From positions 248,001-312,000 of the forward strand of contig NW_026731655.1 of NCBI RefSeq assembly GCF_028476545.1: 64,000 nt of DNA, read 5' to 3'. This document shows, piece by piece, positions 42,845 to 53,450 of the stretch (the first letter of the stretch is position 1; each line of letters begins with the position of its first letter). The position numbers and the translations under genes are program-made. The DNA comes from Physella acuta (lineage: Eukaryota > Mollusca > Gastropoda > Physidae). Below the pieces are notes generated by a model, which did not search any database, was not told the DNA's origin, and worked only from the letters and a program-made list of their open reading frames with translations.

Positions 42845-43290
42845 AAAACAAAATGATCATTTTGTACTTCGGACTTCTTAAACGAACCTTCATAATTTGA
42901 TACTTTTATTATCATATTTGATAATTTAATATCATACTCGCATACAGTATAAAAACGAGAGTTTTGTCATCCGAACCCTTATTGTTATTTAAGAATATAC
43001 GAGAAAGTTTAAAGGAGATCACTCCCGCTTTATTTTGGTTTGCCCCAGAAACTGCTTGACTAGCATGACCTACACGGCCGAGTTTAGCTTTAATTAAAAA
43101 TTCTCAAGCTATAATTGTCAATGTAATATAGACTTCATTAGTAACAGAACAGTTAAAGTAACATTTGTACGCGGTAAATGATTGGCAAAAGTGTGAAACA
43201 CGGCATTTAAAACTCAGTAAATCAAAGTGATCAATGAACAAGACATTGAGATAGACATCACATTTAATTATGGGGACGCTAATCTTTTTT
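42845..43290 (+). pseudogene. Second TCTCGTATA element tail plus block F copy
   Basis: 42845-43050 repeats the last 200 bases of the element at 42470-42660. F starts at ATG 43065 (TAGCATGACC) and runs to the GGGGACGCTAATC phrase at about 43285. This is a local tandem duplication of element end plus F. Confidence 0.5.
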
Positions 43291-43299
43291 AAGCGATGA

Positions 43300-43556
43300 T
43301 GTTAACGGTAAAAAGGAAAAGAGCCCACATATCAAGGGTAAAACAATAATACCGTAATATTCATGAATAAAATATTCAAATAATGGAATTCAACCGGTAG
43401 GAAGGACCGAGCCACTTCTCTACCGGGAATATTGTAAAGTAAAATAGTAATCTGTAAGTATCTGATTCAACTGTCACGTGAACTAAGTTAAGGACAGAGC
43501 AAAGTATTATAATGTTGCAGTAGCTAGTAACGGCAAGCAGTAACCAAGCTATTATA
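43300..43556 (+). repeat. Repeat S, partial copy
   Basis: It shares AAGTATCTGATTCAACTGTC and CTAGTAACGGCAAGCAGTAA with 20.56-20.75 kb, and is cut by the next element at AAGCTATTA. Confidence 0.65.
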
Positions 43557-44270
43557 ATGGGGTGATGAAAAAATTAAAAACTGATTGTATGCTGCAGATT
43601 TGAATTTATAAACAATCTAAGTTAAGAAAAGTAATGGCTACACGCCTTTACATACTGATTTAATTGTTTTCTACCTTGATTATTAACTGTAAAACAAATT
43701 CTCTTAAGAAAATGTGACCGGCAAAACCGCTTTCCAGCTTTTCCTAGATGTGGGGGTGGGGGTGGCTCTTTTTCGAGACTAAAATCGGAAGAATTTATAC
43801 TAGATTGGTGAGGCGATAAGCGTTACCACTTATAAAAACAGTTGTATTTAAACGTATTGTACGATATTGTTTAACCGTAACTTTTATCAAGATGGTGCAA
43901 GGGGGGGGGGGGGCACTTATAGGCTAACTAAAATCGCAAAATCACACCGGATATTGAGTAAACTACCTTCAGCACTTAGAAAAAAAAATAATTGTACTAA
44001 AGTGCATGCTTTTTTTTTGTTGTTTTTTTTTTAAATTAGAAAGTTAGTTACGTTTAAACCCGCTTTACAAAATGTGCCCAATATAGTTGGTAGGTGTGTG
44101 TGGAAAGGGTGGGGGGACTTTTTTGCGAACAAAAATCGCAAGTTATTTGCACTGGATTGGTGAGTAGATAACTCTTTAAACACATAGAAAAAAAAAACAA
44201 TTGTATTAGCGCGTAATGTACAATTTCTCTAGCCAGTTGTATTAAGAAATGACGCGACTAGTTCTTTGTA
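43557..44270. mobile_element. Unclassified element with poly-G runs
   Basis: The first 330 bases match 27.20-27.49 kb. G-rich runs lie at about 43751-43765, 43900-43914 and 44106-44115. No termini or coding frame are identified. Confidence 0.5.
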
Positions 44271-44707
44271 TGCTTCTTACGATTCTCTATTCTCTAACAT
44301 GCGAAATAAAACACGGTTTATTAAATAATATTATTAAATATAATTCATTAAAAAAAAGTATGTGCATTAGTTATGTATTTGTATAAGTTGCTTCCCATCG
44401 TAAAATTCATTTCATCCAGAGAAACAGCCAATATCTTATGTTTTTGATAAAGAGAGAAAATAATAAACTATGTAAACAAAAAATGTTTTATTTACAAATC
44501 TTAACACCCGTTTTAATATATTCGTATGCTATATTTTGTCTATTTTTGAAAATTCTCTGATTATATTAAACGTTTTTTGACTATAAAAGTTTTTGAAAAG
44601 CATTATCTCAAAGACTTGCTGAATTTCTTAGAAGTAAACCCTCCGCTTTTAATGGTGTAGGACTAAATCTTCTCGTGTCAAATGTTGGTTCCCTTTAAAT
44701 CAAAGGA
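44271..44707 (+). repeat. Array start module plus worn H1-H2 module
   Basis: H1 starts at 44387 (GTTGCTTCCC; right arm weak). H2 is degraded (TTCCCTTTAAATCAAAGGA, about 44689-44707) but still self-complementary: both arms carry matching changes. Confidence 0.7.
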
Positions 44708-45485
44708 CAATCTTAAAGTTTATCAGTTCTTTGTAGCTGCAGCTTTACTCGAAGTTTACAAACAAATAATGCTATTAAAAAAAAAATTAAGACCATGAAT
44801 TACTTTAGCTTTATTTGAAACGTTTCTTATATATTGTTCTACGGCCAAACTTGTTTGCCTCTTATGTAAAGCTATTCTAGTACTCTCCTTCATTCTATAT
44901 TCTCCAAAACATTGGTCGTAATGCAAGTACCCTTTTACTTACTCGTATATAGAATATAGAGAAAGTATGGAGGAAATAGTTGCTCGTAGTATATTATGTG
45001 GCCCCAGAACGACTGAGACAAAAAAAAAGCAAATATTCTTAAAAGTGACCCGTATCAGAAAATAACAACTATATAAAAGGAACTCGTAGATGTACGTTGA
45101 TATACACATCACTGAACGGAATAGATACTGCAAGAGAATATTTCCTTTTTTTTTGTTGTTTCCCATTTAATCATTCAAAGCAACTAAGGGAAGCAACCAA
45201 TATACTGATTTTTTTCAAAAGCACAAAAGGAATAATACAACATAAACTACAATGATTGTTTTATTTATTATAATCGACATAGCAATTAACATGTTGTTAG
45301 GTAATACTCTGAATATTCTTGATACATTTTTGGGTTTCTAAAAAAATAATTTGCTCTAATATGTGCAAAAAAACATTAGATCAATGACCGGCTGAATTAT
45401 TAAAGATGGTAAACTACCGCTATAATCCAACGCAACACTATCCTTTGTCCAGTTTTAAAATTGTGGATCCCTTGAAATCAAGGGA
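44708..45485 (+). repeat. Array D block, TCTCGTATA stub and H1-H2 module
   Basis: D is at about 44830-44900. A short CTCGTATATAGAATATAGAG stub is at 44942. H1 starts at 45155 and H2 at 45468-45485 is perfect. Confidence 0.8.
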
Positions 45486-45830
45486 CAATATCAAAATGTT
45501 TGATTATTAGAGAAGAGCGGAATGCTGAAAGGTTGGGAAGTCTTTAATCTCTTGAGCTTGGATGAACTGTTGAAAGTAAATCATTTTAGCGTGGCCGAGA
45601 GTTGATTCGTTGTTGATTGGTAGAATGAGTTGAGTAATCGTGTGTTGGAAATCGCATGGTGAGAATGTCGAATAGTAGCGTTTTTTTAGAATAGTTTATT
45701 GGGATAATGTTATTACAGCAGTCAAGAGATGAATAATCGTAGGTTGTGAAATTTGAGTAGTCAAGTTGACCGTTGATTTCGTCGAGATTATCGTGAGTTC
45801 GATGGTGTAGTTTTTTCGTGCTAAGGCACT
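45486..45830 (+). repeat. Array leader
   Basis: It contains the leader phrases GCGTGGCCGAGAGTTGATTC and GTAGTCAAGAGATGAATAAT and stops before H3 at GATGGTGTAG. No F follows. Confidence 0.65.
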
Positions 45831-45837
45831 TGCCATT

Positions 45838-46260
45838 ATAACATTATAGGGGCCTACGTATTTTGGTGCTACTGGACTTGGATATTGGTTTGATTACCGT
45901 ATATAGGTATGTTCTGTCTTTCGGATCTCACTGGGCTTATCTTCCACTCTACACGAACCCAGAGTCCAGTACCTGGCTCAACTGTATGAAACTAATAACT
46001 AAAATACTTCGTCACTCAGGTCCAATTAATTCATACTGACAGGTAGAGGAATGCATTCTGAATAGAATAACATTCCCCATTTAACGATATTCGAAAAAGT
46101 CGGCACTAGGGCAGTGGCAAACATGGAATTGTTGCCACGGGTTGTACACAGCACGGGTGTGGGGCTGGGCCTGTTGCCCAAGCGGCTGTCAGCTGTCCGT
46201 ATACTTTCTATTTTACCTATTCTCAATCTTCTCTGATTAGTGTTTTTATTCTATTTAAGT
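45838..46260. mobile_element. hAT-A long-derivative interior without ends
   Basis: It matches the inverse of 13.26-13.69 kb (GGTTTGATTACCGTATATAG, GTCCGTATACTTTCTATTTT). Neither hAT terminus is present, so it is a fragment or a separate element once captured by hAT-A. Confidence 0.55.
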
Positions 46261-46281
46261 TATTTTTTTTTACAATATACT

Positions 46282-46735
46282 TTTTTACATACATGACATG
46301 TGTAGAATTTTCCATTTTAGATTTCATGACGGCATAAAATAAGTCGACGGGAAATACATCGCGGCACATCCCCGAACGGAATAAAAACAAAATAATATTT
46401 CGTTTGTTAGTTGTTTCCCATATACAAATTTTTTGCGTCCAGGGGAAACAACAAACATCATAATAGAGATGATAAGAACAAAAGTAATAATGCAAAAAAA
46501 ATCAAAAATGATTGTTTTATTTATTATATACAACGTAGCAATTAACAGTTTTTTACCTAATATGTTGTCAATTTTTGATAAGTTTTGGATTTCTGAATAA
46601 ATAATTTGCTCTAAAATATGTAGAAAAGCATTAGCTCAATGACCGGCTGCAATTGTCCAGATGGGAAACTACCGCTTAATGTAATTACACCTTATGGTGA
46701 AGGATATTTAATTTTGGATCCCTTGACAACAAGAT
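46282..46735 (+). repeat. Block G tail and H1-H2 module
   Basis: H1 at 46410-46452 has a T-A pair (GTTGTTTCCC, GGGGAAACAAC). H2 is broken after the left arm (TCCCTTGACAACAAGAT). Confidence 0.8.
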
Positions 46736-46739
46736 CAAA

Positions 46740-47725
46740 GTGTAGTATCTGTTATGGATCTACATGGATCTTAGCCATTTGGTTGGTCAGCCCTCTTTAG
46801 GGCTGGCTGCCGGGGCCGAGAGGCGGTCATTCGATAACGTTCGAGAACATTCGATAACCCAATTACTCACGCTATTGCAACTATCGCCAACGACCGCTGT
46901 GGGGTTGCGCCCACACATCCCTCGAAGTGCACATGCCCTCGAGATGAGTCACCCAGTACTTGTATTGGGTGGCTTCAAATGTACGAGTGGCTAACTTTCA
47001 ATTTTCTATTTTTCAGCCTGACGACACCCATCTAGGAGAAATCTTAGGTGGGAGGTCCGTCACGATCGCCAGCCAATCAACCTATCAACCACGAAAACAC
47101 ATCGCTACTAACTACTTTGGCGACACCCACCTAGGAGACGTCTTAGGTGGGAGGTTCCGTCAAATACCAAATAATCATTCCTCTACGTCATCTCGCCCAC
47201 TTTAAGCTTCACTCCATTCGATCAACGCCACCATCCATTAACGACATCCAGTACCAAGTCATCTCGTCATCCCTCAACGATCAAATACTCAAAACATCTC
47301 ACGTGTAATCATCCCTAAACTCTCGTCAACCCTCTCCAAGTTCTACAACATTCGATCAACTCTACCGTAAACGACAAGACACAGGCTCGCCCTTTCAACA
47401 ACAGAATATCTCTCATTGACATTCTCAAACTACAACTACCAACTAAGAATCAACCACTACCCAACCAAGATTGTATTAATCGCAAGAAGCAAGGCCAAAA
47501 ACGGAGAAGCGATCATGTATTGTCCTGTACTCTATGTTACATGTAAAGAAACCGGAAATGAAAAACAAGAAATCAGAAGAACATGGAAAAATGGAACCAA
47601 GAAAACAGAAGGAAATCAAGGAAATCACATTGTACATTTGTCTCTTTATGCAAAGCTATGTATTGTATCTATTTTATCATGTACATGCAACATATCCACA
47701 TGTGGAAGGAAGACTATTAAACTTG

Positions 47726-47758
<33 letters not shown>
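46740..47758 (+). mobile_element. GC-richer segment ending in A-tract, possible retroposed sequence
   Basis: The segment starts in ordinary array tail but is GC-richer from about 46770. It carries two H3-like hairpins in tandem (47029-47050 and 47128-47149), followed by a C/A-rich stretch shared with 31.25-31.50 kb and a run of about 31 A at 47727-47757. A 3' A-run suggests reverse transcription, but I find no clear target duplication. The + frames at 47416-47863 mostly reflect the A-rich end. Confidence 0.4.
47029..47149 (+). repeat. Two tandem H3 stem-loops with compensatory change
   Basis: The first hairpin has arms CATCTAGGA and TCTTAGGTG; the second CACCTAGGA and TCTTAGGTG. Compared with the T-A outer pair of the 31141 and 35458 copies, these have C-G. 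At the third pair one copy has T-G and the other C-G. Both are followed by GGAGGTCCGTCA or GGAGGTTCCGTCA. Confidence 0.75.
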
Positions 47759-47759
<1 letters not shown>

Positions 47760-48590
47760 AACTTGAAATCAAGGGACAAGGTCAAAATGTAAATTATATG
47801 TTGTTGTTCGTATGTAACATGTGGCTGTACTCGAGTTTGCAAGCAATTATTTTATTAGCATAATTTAATATTATGATTTATTTTAGCCTTGTTTAAAACA
47901 TTTCTGTTCAACAGCCAACCTTGTTTGCTTCTTATGTAAATTATTCTAGTAATCTCCTCCGTTCTCCATTTAATGAAGAATAAACTTGGTGTGTGCTAAT
48001 GCAAGTAGTATTGTACTTTCTTGTACACAGAGTATAGAGAAACTATTGTAATTGTGCACACTAATTTAATACAATTTTGACAGTTTGTACCGTTTTACAC
48101 CTCTGTACTTTAACGTATACTCAGTATAAAGGATGTATTACAATCGATACAAAAAATTAAATCGAGATCTGGACAAACTTTGGACATTTTACAACCACCC
48201 GGAGCACAAAAAAAACGTAGTTTTGTAATCCTGTCCGTTGTTGTGAGCTTGACAAACATTCATGTATAAGTATTATAGCAAATATGTAGTTTCTCTAAAC
48301 TTTGGAACGATTTCTAGTAAGCATAAAATGGTGCTTACTTTACGTCCGGTTTATCAAAATCCTATATCTTGCATACAGTTTAAGTTTGGTTGACGAAATT
48401 ATACTTTTGTATGTCGGATTTCTTAATAATAAACCTTCATAATTTGATACTTTTATATCATATTTGATAATTCAATATCATACTCGAATTGAAGCATACA
48501 CATTGAGGGTTTTGCTATTCGAACCCTTATTGTTATTTAAGAATATACGAGAAAGTTTAAAGGAGATCACTCCCACTTTATTTTTTTTTT
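47759..48590 (+). repeat. Array D block and TCTCGTATA element, near twin of 41.84-42.66 kb
   Basis: It begins in the middle of H2 (CTTGAAATCAAGGGACAAGG) right after the A-tract, so the boundary of the inserted segment cuts H2. It is otherwise nearly identical to 41842-42660. Confidence 0.85.
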
Positions 48591-48613
48591 GCCCCAGAAA
48601 CTGCTGGACCAGC

Positions 48614-48850
48614 ATGGCCGACACGGCCAAGTTTAGCTTTAATTAAAAAATGTCAAGCTATAATGGTTACTTTAATATAGACATCATTAGTAACAGAACA
48701 GTTGAAGTAACTATTGTACGCGGTAAATGATTGACAACAGTGTGAAAAACAACATTTAAAACTTAGTAAAACAAAATGATCAATGAACAAGACATTGAGA
48801 TAGACATTACATTTAATTATTGGGACGCTAATCTTTTGTAAGAGATGATG
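48614..48850 (+). pseudogene. Block F copy
   Basis: ATG 48614 lies in CCAGCATGGCC. It keeps the shared MADTAKFSFN start and ends in GGGACGCTAATC. Confidence 0.5.
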
Positions 48851-48869
48851 TCAACCGTAAAAATGTAAA

Positions 48870-49020
48870 GAGCAACGCCCCCTCCCCCCCCCAATCCTCG
48901 CTACGCTTCTGACTGTCACGTGAACTAAGTCACGGACAGAGCAAAGTATTATAATGTTGCAGTAGCTAGTAACGGCAAGCAGTAACAAAGCTATTAGCCA
49001 AGTCTGATGACCACTGATAA
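48870..49020 (+). repeat. Small C-tract hAT-like remnant and repeat S fragment
   Basis: CCTCGCTACGCTTCTGACTG resembles the end of the 50487-50742 element without its start. Repeat S follows (CACGTGAACTAAGTCACGGA). Confidence 0.5.
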
Positions 49021-49059
49021 ACATTGAAGTGATATCACAGAATAACAACTATACAAAAA

Positions 49060-49747
49060 GAACTCGTAGATGTAGCCTACGTGTATATACATATGGAGCT
49101 GTTAGAGAACGCTCTCTTAGAACTGTGAGCTGGCCACAGACCGAAACGTTTTAAAATCTACGAATGAAAACTCCAACATCAGTATCGTGACACCCAAGCA
49201 CTCTGTGGCATAGATGCCATACCTCATCCACATCATTATCGGCAAACAAGAAGACAATGTGGTTATCTTATTGCTGTAAGATAGAGGAATAATGTGCCCT
49301 AACTGCTAGACACATCCATGACATGTGTAGAATCTCAATTTTAGATTGCATGGCGTCATAAAATTAGTTGACGCACATCTCTTAACGGAATAGATAACAA
49401 AAGAATATTTATGTTGTTTAATTGTTTCCCATATTTAAATATATAGCAAACAGGGGAATCAACCCACATACTGACAAGTTTGTGAGAAAACAATAGTAAT
49501 AATACAATACAAACTAAAATGATTGTTTTTTTTTATTACATTTGACGCCGCTACTACTGTTTTCTTACCTAATATTTTGTCCAATATTGATAAGTTTGGA
49601 TTTCTGAATAGTTAATTTGCTCTATAATATATAGAAAAACATTAGCTCAATGACCGGTGCATTTTACCAGATGGGAAACCATCGTTGAATTGTTTATTTG
49701 ATTTGAAAAGAGTATAACAAATTTTGGATCCCTTGCAAGCAAGGGAC
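49060..49747 (+). repeat. Block G and H1-H2 module
   Basis: G runs from GGAGCTGTTAGAGAACGCTC to CTTAACGGAATAG. H1 starts at about 49421. H2 at 49730-49747 is perfect with loop CAAG. Confidence 0.8.
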
Positions 49748-49767
49748 AAGGTCACAATATAAATTAT

Positions 49768-50090
49768 GAGATCACTTCCGCTTTATTTTGAAATGTAAAA
49801 GAGATCACTCCCGCTTTATTTTGTTTTGCCCCAGAAACTGCTAGACCAGCATGGCAGACACGTCAAAGTTTAGCTTTAATTAAAAAATGTCAAGTTATAA
49901 TGATCAATTTAATATAGACATCATTAGTAACAGAACAGTTGAAGTAACATTTGTACGCGGTAAATGATTGACAACAGTGTGAAACACGGAATTTAAAACT
50001 CAGTAAATCAAAGTGATCATTGAAAAAGACATTTAGATAGACATCACATTTAATTATGGGGACGCTAATCTTTTGTAAGCGATGATATCA
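49768..50090 (+). pseudogene. Block F copy after a short element tail
   Basis: The GAGATCACTTCCGCTTTATT tail occurs twice in 60 bases, showing a local duplication. F starts at ATG 49851 and runs to GGGGACGCTAATCTTTTG. Confidence 0.5.
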
Positions 50091-50486
50091 AAAGTAAAAA
50101 AAAAAAGTTATGAGTCCCCATGTCAAGGATAGAAAAAATATTACCGTAATATTGATAAAAATATTCAAATAATGCAATTCGACCGGTAGGAAGGACCAAG
50201 CCACCTATCAAGAATATTGTTAAGTAAAATAGTAATCAGTAAGTATCTGATTCAACTGTTACGTGAACTAAGTCACGGACAGAGCAAAGTATTATAATGT
50301 TGCAGTAGCTAGTAACGGCAAGCAGTAACAAAGCTATTAGCCAAGTCTGATGACCATTTGTCTTGCAAGAGTTTACAGCCGGCAAGTAAAATTAATAATC
50401 AGGGTCAACCCAATGTCCACAGTTTACGGCCTGTAGTAAAATTACATAAGTTACTCAATAAACACAGTTAACTACATTCATAGGCT
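50091..50486 (+). repeat. Repeat S, long copy
   Basis: It matches 20.48-20.88 kb including GTTTACAGCCGGCAAGTAAA and CTCAATAAACACAGTTAACT, and serves as the target of the small hAT that follows. Confidence 0.7.
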
Positions 50487-50742
50487 CAGTGGCGTAGCGA
50501 GGTCGGGTGTCACCCGGTGCGGCACTTAATGGTGTCACCCCCCCAGAGGCATAGAGACCCTTCCCAGGGACAAACTTTCAAATTTTCGATTTGCACCCCC
50601 CCCCCCCCTCGATTTTCGATTTGCACCCCCCCCTCGAGTTTTTCTCTATATATTTTGCTATTTTTTGCCTTGGTGTCACCCCCCTAAATGGTGTCACCCG
50701 GTGCGTTCCGCACCCCCCGCCCCCCCCCTCGCTACGCCCCTG
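50487..50742. mobile_element. Non-autonomous hAT element, third family, 256 bp
   Basis: The ends are CAGTGGCGTAGCGAGG and the inverse of CAGGGGCGTAGCGAGG. The target duplication CATAGGCT is exact (50479-50486 and 50743-50750). The interior is C-tract rich with GGTGTCACCCGGTGCG repeated at both sides. No coding sequence is present. Confidence 0.95.
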
Positions 50743-50750
50743 CATAGGCT

Positions 50751-51309
50751 ACATGTGCATTTATTTGTTTTCATAAATACTTGGTACATAGATAATTATT
50801 TTATGAGATAATAAGTTTTACAGTAAATAAAAATAACAAATGAAAAAATCCAATTCCAAGTAGCACGAGGGAGTAGGGACGACGGCCCTCAACTCCACGT
50901 GTAAAAGCCAGTAAGAAGAGAGTAAAGGCTATTCAACCCCCCCCCCCCCCCAATCTTAATATACACCTGTACTTTGCCGATCACGTGGTTAGCCCCTCCA
51001 TCCTGACTGGACAGTGCTTTAGGTGTCCATGTGTTGGTCAAGCCGCTATATCAGATGACCAAAGTGGGTGCTGATTAATAATGAGGTAATTGCTGGGGTA
51101 ATAGACAAAGGCAAGATGGCGGTTTTAATACTTTTACCGTTATTGATAATTAAGTAAAAAAAATATGACAAATAATTGCTCATCGCAGCTTTTGTCGCCT
51201 CAGAACAACTGAGAACTAAAAAAACAAGTTTTCTAAATATCTAAGTGAATTATATCAGCAAATAAAAACTAAATTAAAAAAAAAAAAAAACTCACAGAAG
51301 TACTTTAAT
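50751..51309. repeat. C/G-tract block relative
   Basis: It contains GTACTTTGCCGATCACGTGG and TTTAGGTGTCCATGTGTTGG, matching 21.09-21.16 kb, plus a C run at about 50937-50951. Confidence 0.6.
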
Positions 51310-51673
51310 ATACTCACGGAGCTGTTGGAGGGCGCTCCTCTCTCAGAACTTTGTGAGCCAGTCACAGATCTAAACGTCTTAAAATCTATGGATAGAATTT
51401 CTTACATCGTTATCGTGTAACACAAGGACTCAGTTGCAGAGACGCCATACTTCATATATATCGTTATCAACAAACAAGAAGACAATGTGACTATATTTTA
51501 ACTGTACAATAGAGGAATAATGTGCCCTAACTGCAAGACACATCCATGACAAGCCATGACAAACTTGAAATTCTCCGTTTTAGTTATCATTGCAGCATAA
51601 AATTAGCTAACGGACAATTTATCCCGGCATTTCCCTGAGAGGAATAGATGCAAGAGAACATTTCATTTTGTTA
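51310..51673 (+). pseudogene. Block G copy with reading-frame trace
   Basis: The + strand reads SELCEPVTDLNVLKSMDR and, after a stop, SVAETPYFIYIVINKQEDNV. It is the clearest G trace in the array. The phase agrees with 4214 and 55100. Confidence 0.45.
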
Positions 51674-52000
51674 GTTGTTTCCCATTTAATTATTCATTTT
51701 AGCTAAGGGAAGCAACAAATAACCTTAATTTTTGCATTATAACATAAGTAATAATATAATGTAACCGAAAATAATTGTTTTAATTATTACTTTTAACATA
51801 GTTAATAATATATTTTAAGGTAATATTTTGATTTATTTTAGGTTATTTATTGGATTTAGAATAATTAATGTGTTTTAAAATGTATAGAAAACTTTATCTG
51901 TATTACATGCTAAATATTTTAAAATATGAAACGACTTATCGATCAGCAGCTTTCAGGTATGACTGTTAAATCAAATTTTGGATCCCATGAAATCAAGGGA
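51674..52000 (+). repeat. H1-H2 module
   Basis: H1 has left arm GTTGTTTCCC and right arm AAGGGAAGCAAC. H2 is damaged in the left arm (GGATCCCATGAAATCAAGGG). Confidence 0.75.
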
Positions 52001-52009
52001 CAATATCAT

Positions 52010-52425
52010 CTATCCATATATATAATTCTCTTATGGGAGCCGCTAGAAAACAAGCTGCAAACGCGTTCCCTACCGTTCCCACCACTACATGGTCTGGTGA
52101 GCTGTGGTTCACTCTTTGTGTTTACAAACATTACAAACACAGACGGGTTTAGTGACGACTATTAGGGGCAGATAATTTAGTTTGAAACGATTTTAAACGT
52201 AGGGGGGGGGGTAACTAAGTGGAGTTTACTTTAACGGAGGGGTGGTGGTGAAAAGGGGGGGGGGTGTTTATCGTCCTTACCGAGCTACTTATAGTGTTTT
52301 AAAGAAATATTTTCAGTGGCAGCGTTGGTAGTGTCGAATTCACAAATTATGAATAACTGAAAAGTAGAAAAAATAACAACTAAATAGCGGCGTATGATAT
52401 GCCGCGGGTCGGCTCGTATATATAA
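52010..52425 (+). mobile_element. Helitron-like non-autonomous element, copy 1
   Basis: It begins ATATATATAATTCTCTTATG and ends in a perfect hairpin-like stretch just before GGGTCGGCTCGTAT (here GGCGTATGATATGCCG, one mismatch). It contains GGTCTGGTGAGCTGTGGTTC and GTAGTGTCGAATTCACAAAT. There are no terminal inverted repeats and no target duplication, which together with the 3' hairpin suggests a rolling-circle element. The class is inferred. Confidence 0.5.
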
Positions 52426-53015
52426 TTCTCTTCTGGGAGCCTTTAGAAAACAAGCTGCAAGAGCACCTTACATTCCCCTCCCTTCCTCTCTATCGCTACC
52501 ACCCCCCACCCCCTCACATGGCCTGGTGAGCTGTGGTTCAAGCTGTTTGGTGACGGCTATTAGGGGCAAATATTTTAGTTTGAAACGATTTTAAACTTAA
52601 AGGAGATAACTAAGTGGAGGCTGCTTTCACGTGGGGGGGGGGGAGGGGGGGTTTAGTCTTCTTCTTCGTTCTTAATTTTTGAATATGGTGGAGGATTCAG
52701 ACAACAAGTCCAACTTCGTGGACAAACCGGACTGTGGTTTCCAGTTTGTCAGGTGTCCCATATAATTTTTCCCTGAGTGGGGTGGGCTGGGGCCAGTGTC
52801 TGCCTCTTGCCTGGCTATACAGAGTACATTCCTGGAGTACGTGCTCCGTGTTTTCCGGGGCCTTGCCACAAGGGCAGGGGGTTTAGTGTTTTTAAGCAAT
52901 TTTTTTTTCAGTGGCAGCATTGGTACTGTCGAATTCACAAATTATAAATTACTGAAAAGTAGAAAAAAAAAAACAACTAAATAGCGGCGTATGATACGCA
53001 GCGGGTCGGCTCGTA
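52426..53015 (+). mobile_element. Helitron-like non-autonomous element, copy 2, tandem
   Basis: It follows copy 1 directly, starting TATATATAATTCTCTTCTGG. The 3' end (CGGCGTATGATACGCAGC) is slightly worn. About 200 bases at 52660-52885 are an extra insertion (CAAGTCCAACTTCGTGGACA, GTGCTCCGTGTTTTCCGGGG) absent from copy 1; the latter resembles wording from retroelement 3' regions but is too short to assign. Confidence 0.5.
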
Positions 53016-53450
53016 TTATTTATCTCACTTAGTCGTTGAGATTGCATATAACATTATTTTATAAAAATGAAATCACGCGATGTATTTAATACTCGTTTCA
53101 AACGTTTTTTTTTAAATACATGGTTTCGCTGCATATCAAATATGTTTCTTATGCAAACATACTCTACTATTTCCCTGGATTGTCCACTTCACGTAGAATC
53201 CAGTAAAATAGTAGAACATCCTTAGGTTGGCGTTAATGCAAATACTTTGTTGTTGTTGTTACCACAAATACTGGTAGATGTCATGGCCAAGTTTAGCTTA
53301 AATTTTAAAAATCTCAAGCAATAAAGATAAATTCAATATAGACAACATTAGTAACAGAAATGTTGATTTAGCTATTTTAAGCGGCAAATGATTAACAACA
53401 GTGTGAAACACGGAACTAAAGAAAATATATGAATAATAATCGCTGATTCA
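53016..53450 (+). pseudogene. Array unit with block F, duplicate of 33.57-33.99 kb
   Basis: F starts at ATG 53283 (GTCATGGCCAAG). The segment matches 33.57-33.99 kb including GAATAATAATCGCTGATTCA immediately before the SINE. Confidence 0.5.

Noticed and set aside
47416-47863. Plus frames of 109-116 codons ending in poly-Lys
   Set aside because: The ends are translation of the A-run. The upstream part has no recognised domain and is not conserved in frame at 31.4 kb.
52660-52885. Fragment resembling retroelement 3' wording in the second Helitron-like copy
   Set aside because: It is too short for a family assignment and has no motif I can name with confidence.
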